Assembly (NCBI GenBank): GCA_021740845.1
Contig: JAIOYZ010000006.1
Span: 1-64,000 of the forward strand
From: Bacteroidia bacterium
Lineage (GTDB): Bacteria; Bacteroidota; Bacteroidia; UKL13-3
Reading direction: 5' to 3'
DNA: 64,000 bases
Shown here: positions 62,189 through 64,000 of the stretch, piece after piece
Numbering within the stretch: the stretch's first letter is position 1
Layout: each line of letters starts with the position of its first letter
Made by a program: the position numbers and the translations under genes
Notes under the pieces: generated by a model
Seen by the model: only the letters and a program-made list of their open reading frames with translations
Databases searched by the model: none
What the model was told of the DNA's origin: nothing

Positions 62189-64000
62189 ATGAGCGATCAC
62201 ACTACGCACCACAACCACGAGGAACATGAACACCACGAGGACAACTTCTTTTCGAAGTATGTCTTTAGCATGGACCACAAAATGATTGCAAGACAATTCC
62301 TCATTACCGGTATCATAATGGGTACAATTGGTATGATTATGTCTTTGATTTTCCGTTTACAATTAGCATACCCAGACATGACCTTCCCTTTCTTAGAAGG
62401 TATCCTTGGTCATTGGGGAAAAGATGGTAAACTTGATCCAAATTTCTATTTGGCATTAATTACTATCCATGGTACAATCATGGTATTCTTTGTATTAACA
62501 GCAGGATTAAGTGGAACTTTTTCGAACTTACTTATTCCATTGCAAGTTGGAGCTAGAGATATGGCTTCTCCTTTCATGAATATGTTATCGTATTGGTTTT
62601 TCTTCTTGTCTTCTGTAGTTCTTTTGCTTTCTTTATTTGTTGATGGCGGACCTGCTTCTGCTGGTTGGACGGTTTATCCTCCTTTATCTGCCTTGCCTAA
62701 AGCAATTCCAGGATCTGGAACAGGTATGACAATGTGGTTAATTGCCATGGTATTGTTTATTGCCTCTGCATTATTGGGTGGTATTAATTATATCGCTACC
62801 ATTCTAAACATGAGAACCAAAGGAATGAAAATGACTCGTTTACCATTAACCATTTGGGCGTTTTTGGTAACTGCAGTTTTAGGTTTATTATCTTTCCCAG
62901 TTTTATTAGGAGGTTCTTTACTTTTAATCTTCGACCGTAGCTTTGGTACCTCTTTCTATTTATCAGAAATAGTGGCTGAATTTGCTGGTGGTATTGAACG
63001 TACAGGTGGTTCACCAATTTTGTTCCAGCATTTATTCTGGTTCTTGGGACATCCAGAGGTTTATATTATTTTATTACCTGCATTAGGTATTACCTCAGAA
63101 GTTATTGCAACTAATTCACGAAAACCTATTTTTGGATACCGCGCAATGATTGGTTCTATTTTGGCTATTGGAATTTTATCTTTCATTGTTTGGGGTCACC
63201 ATATGTTTATTACTGGTATGAACCCATTCTTGGGATCAGTATTTATGTTGGGAACTCTAATTATTGCAGTGCCATCTGCGGTAAAAACATTTAATTATTT
63301 GGCTACTTTATGGAAAGGTAATTTACATTTAACTCCAGCCATGATGTTTGCAATTGGATTGGTTTCTTTCTTTATTTCTGGAGGATTAACTGGAATTTAT
63401 TTAGGAAACGCCGCTTTGGATATTAACTTACACGATACATATTTTGTAGTTGCTCACTTTCACTTAGTAATGGGTAGTGCAGCTATTTTTGGTATGTTGA
63501 GTGGTATTTACCATTGGTATCCAAAATTGTTTGGAAGAATGATGAATGAAACTGCAGGACATATTCATTTCTGGTTAACTATTATTTCTGCTTATTGTGT
63601 ATTCTTCCCAATGCACTTTATGGGATTAGCTGGTGTACCTCGTAGATATTATGCTAATACTGCTTACGATCAATTCAATGTTTTTATTGATATGAATGAA
63701 TTTATTACCATAGCGGCTATTTTGGGTGGTGCTGCTCAGTTAATATTCTTAGCAAATTTCTTTATTAGCATTTATAAAGGAAAACGTTCTCCTCAAAATC
63801 CTTGGAATTCTAATACACTTGAGTGGACTGCTCCGGTTGAACATTTACATGGCAACTGGCCTGGAGATATTCCTCATGTTTACCGTTGGGCTTATGATTA
63901 TAGCAAACCTGGGGCTGATGATGATTTCATTCCTCAAAATGTACCTGATGCTGGTCAAGTTGATCCAATGGAAGAACCAGTTGGTTTACCAGTAAGTCAT
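62189..64000 (+). CDS. coxA: Cytochrome c oxidase subunit I (3' end off right edge)
   Basis: The frame is open from the ATG at 62189 to the window end (604 residues seen, no stop). This heme-copper subunit reduces O2 and pumps protons. The low-spin heme a ligand is in LITIHGTIMVFF. FWFLGHPEVYIILLPALG carries the CuB histidine, the cross-linked tyrosine and the D-channel glutamate of A1-type oxidases. WGHHMFITGM gives the two other CuB histidines. HDTYFVVAHFHLVMG gives the heme a3 and second heme a ligands. The N-terminus is His-rich (SDHTTHHNHEEHEHHEDN), which is unusual and might bind metal. It lies 24 bases after coxB in an operon. Confidence 0.96.
   Translation, partial: MSDHTTHHNHEEHEHHEDNFFSKYVFSMDHKMIARQFLITGIIMGTIGMIMSLIFRLQLAYPDMTFPFLEGILGHWGKDGKLDPNFYLALITIHGTIMVFFVLTAGLSGTFSNLLIPLQVGARDMASPFMNMLSYWFFFLSSVVLLLSLFVDGGPASAGWTVYPPLSALPKAIPGSGTGMTMWLIAMVLFIASALLGGINYIATILNMRTKGMKMTRLPLTIWAFLVTAVLGLLSFPVLLGGSLLLIFDRSFGTSFYLSEIVAEFAGGIERTGGSPILFQHLFWFLGHPEVYIILLPALGITSEVIATNSRKPIFGYRAMIGSILAIGILSFIVWGHHMFITGMNPFLGSVFMLGTLIIAVPSAVKTFNYLATLWKGNLHLTPAMMFAIGLVSFFISGGLTGIYLGNAALDINLHDTYFVVAHFHLVMGSAAIFGMLSGIYHWYPKLFGRMMNETAGHIHFWLTIISAYCVFFPMHFMGLAGVPRRYYANTAYDQFNVFIDMNEFITIAAILGGAAQLIFLANFFISIYKGKRSPQNPWNSNTLEWTAPVEHLHGNWPGDIPHVYRWAYDYSKPGADDDFIPQNVPDAGQVDPMEEPVGLPVSH

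Overview
The window reads as chromosomal DNA of an aerobic member of the Bacteroidota. Four things support this. Several large secreted proteins carry type IX secretion (Por) sorting domains or the matching giant adhesin-like architecture. Promoters have the phylum's TAnnTTTG -7 box, and Shine-Dalgarno sequences are largely missing. The A+T content is high. The gene set includes KorAB, PruA, POT peptide carriers, DPP-IV, RlmN and Dabb. I cannot resolve the order or genus.

Layout. Bases 1-16029 (minus) are one uninterrupted reading frame for a giant secreted protein of at least 5,343 residues. Its C-terminus lies beyond the left edge. It has a signal peptide, five beta-helix stretches separated by four similar linker domains (spacing about 2.8 kb), then Ig-like domains ending in near-identical 285-bp tandem repeats. 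Bases 16.6-31.4 kb are a housekeeping block: DUF3109, rlmN, a four-gene minus operon (ribD, a DMT transporter, yigZ-like, a secreted metalloprotease), pruA, a serine hydrolase, panB with a pseudouridine synthase, a lipoprotein, dnaK, and a small operon ending in a Dabb protein. Bases 31.4-43.8 kb hold a secreted PKD/T9SS protein with a CxxCH motif, korAB, a half-length asparaginase, obg, adk, a cold-shock protein, hpt, a glycosyltransferase, a PIN toxin-antitoxin pair and a 3'-5' exonuclease. Bases 43.8-56.3 kb hold two tandem peptide transporters, a DUF4197 lipoprotein, DPP-IV, a GlcD-type oxidase, a CDF metal transporter, a T9SS BNR protein, a small secreted protein and holA. Bases 56.6-64 kb hold dnaB, surE, a small membrane protein, a secreted WD40 protein and cytochrome c oxidase subunits II (with a cytochrome c fused at its N-terminus) and I (cut by the right edge).

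Functional themes are protein and peptide use (secreted protease, DPP-IV, two POT carriers, PruA, asparaginase-like protein, KorAB), aerobic respiration (CoxB/CoxA) and surface display through T9SS.

The most unusual signal is not a gene. A 10-bp near-palindrome, GGTTCAAACC (or GGTTTGAACC, or the perfect GGTTCGAACC), occurs 22 times by eye in 64 kb. It is found in both orientations, in coding and non-coding DNA, and in all three codon phases. It is concentrated between 17 and 44.4 kb, with a pair at 56.3-56.4 kb. Other points worth checking are a well-formed sigma-54 promoter before dnaK, several genes whose -7 box ends only four bases before the ATG (probable leaderless mRNAs), and the cytochrome c-CoxB fusion.
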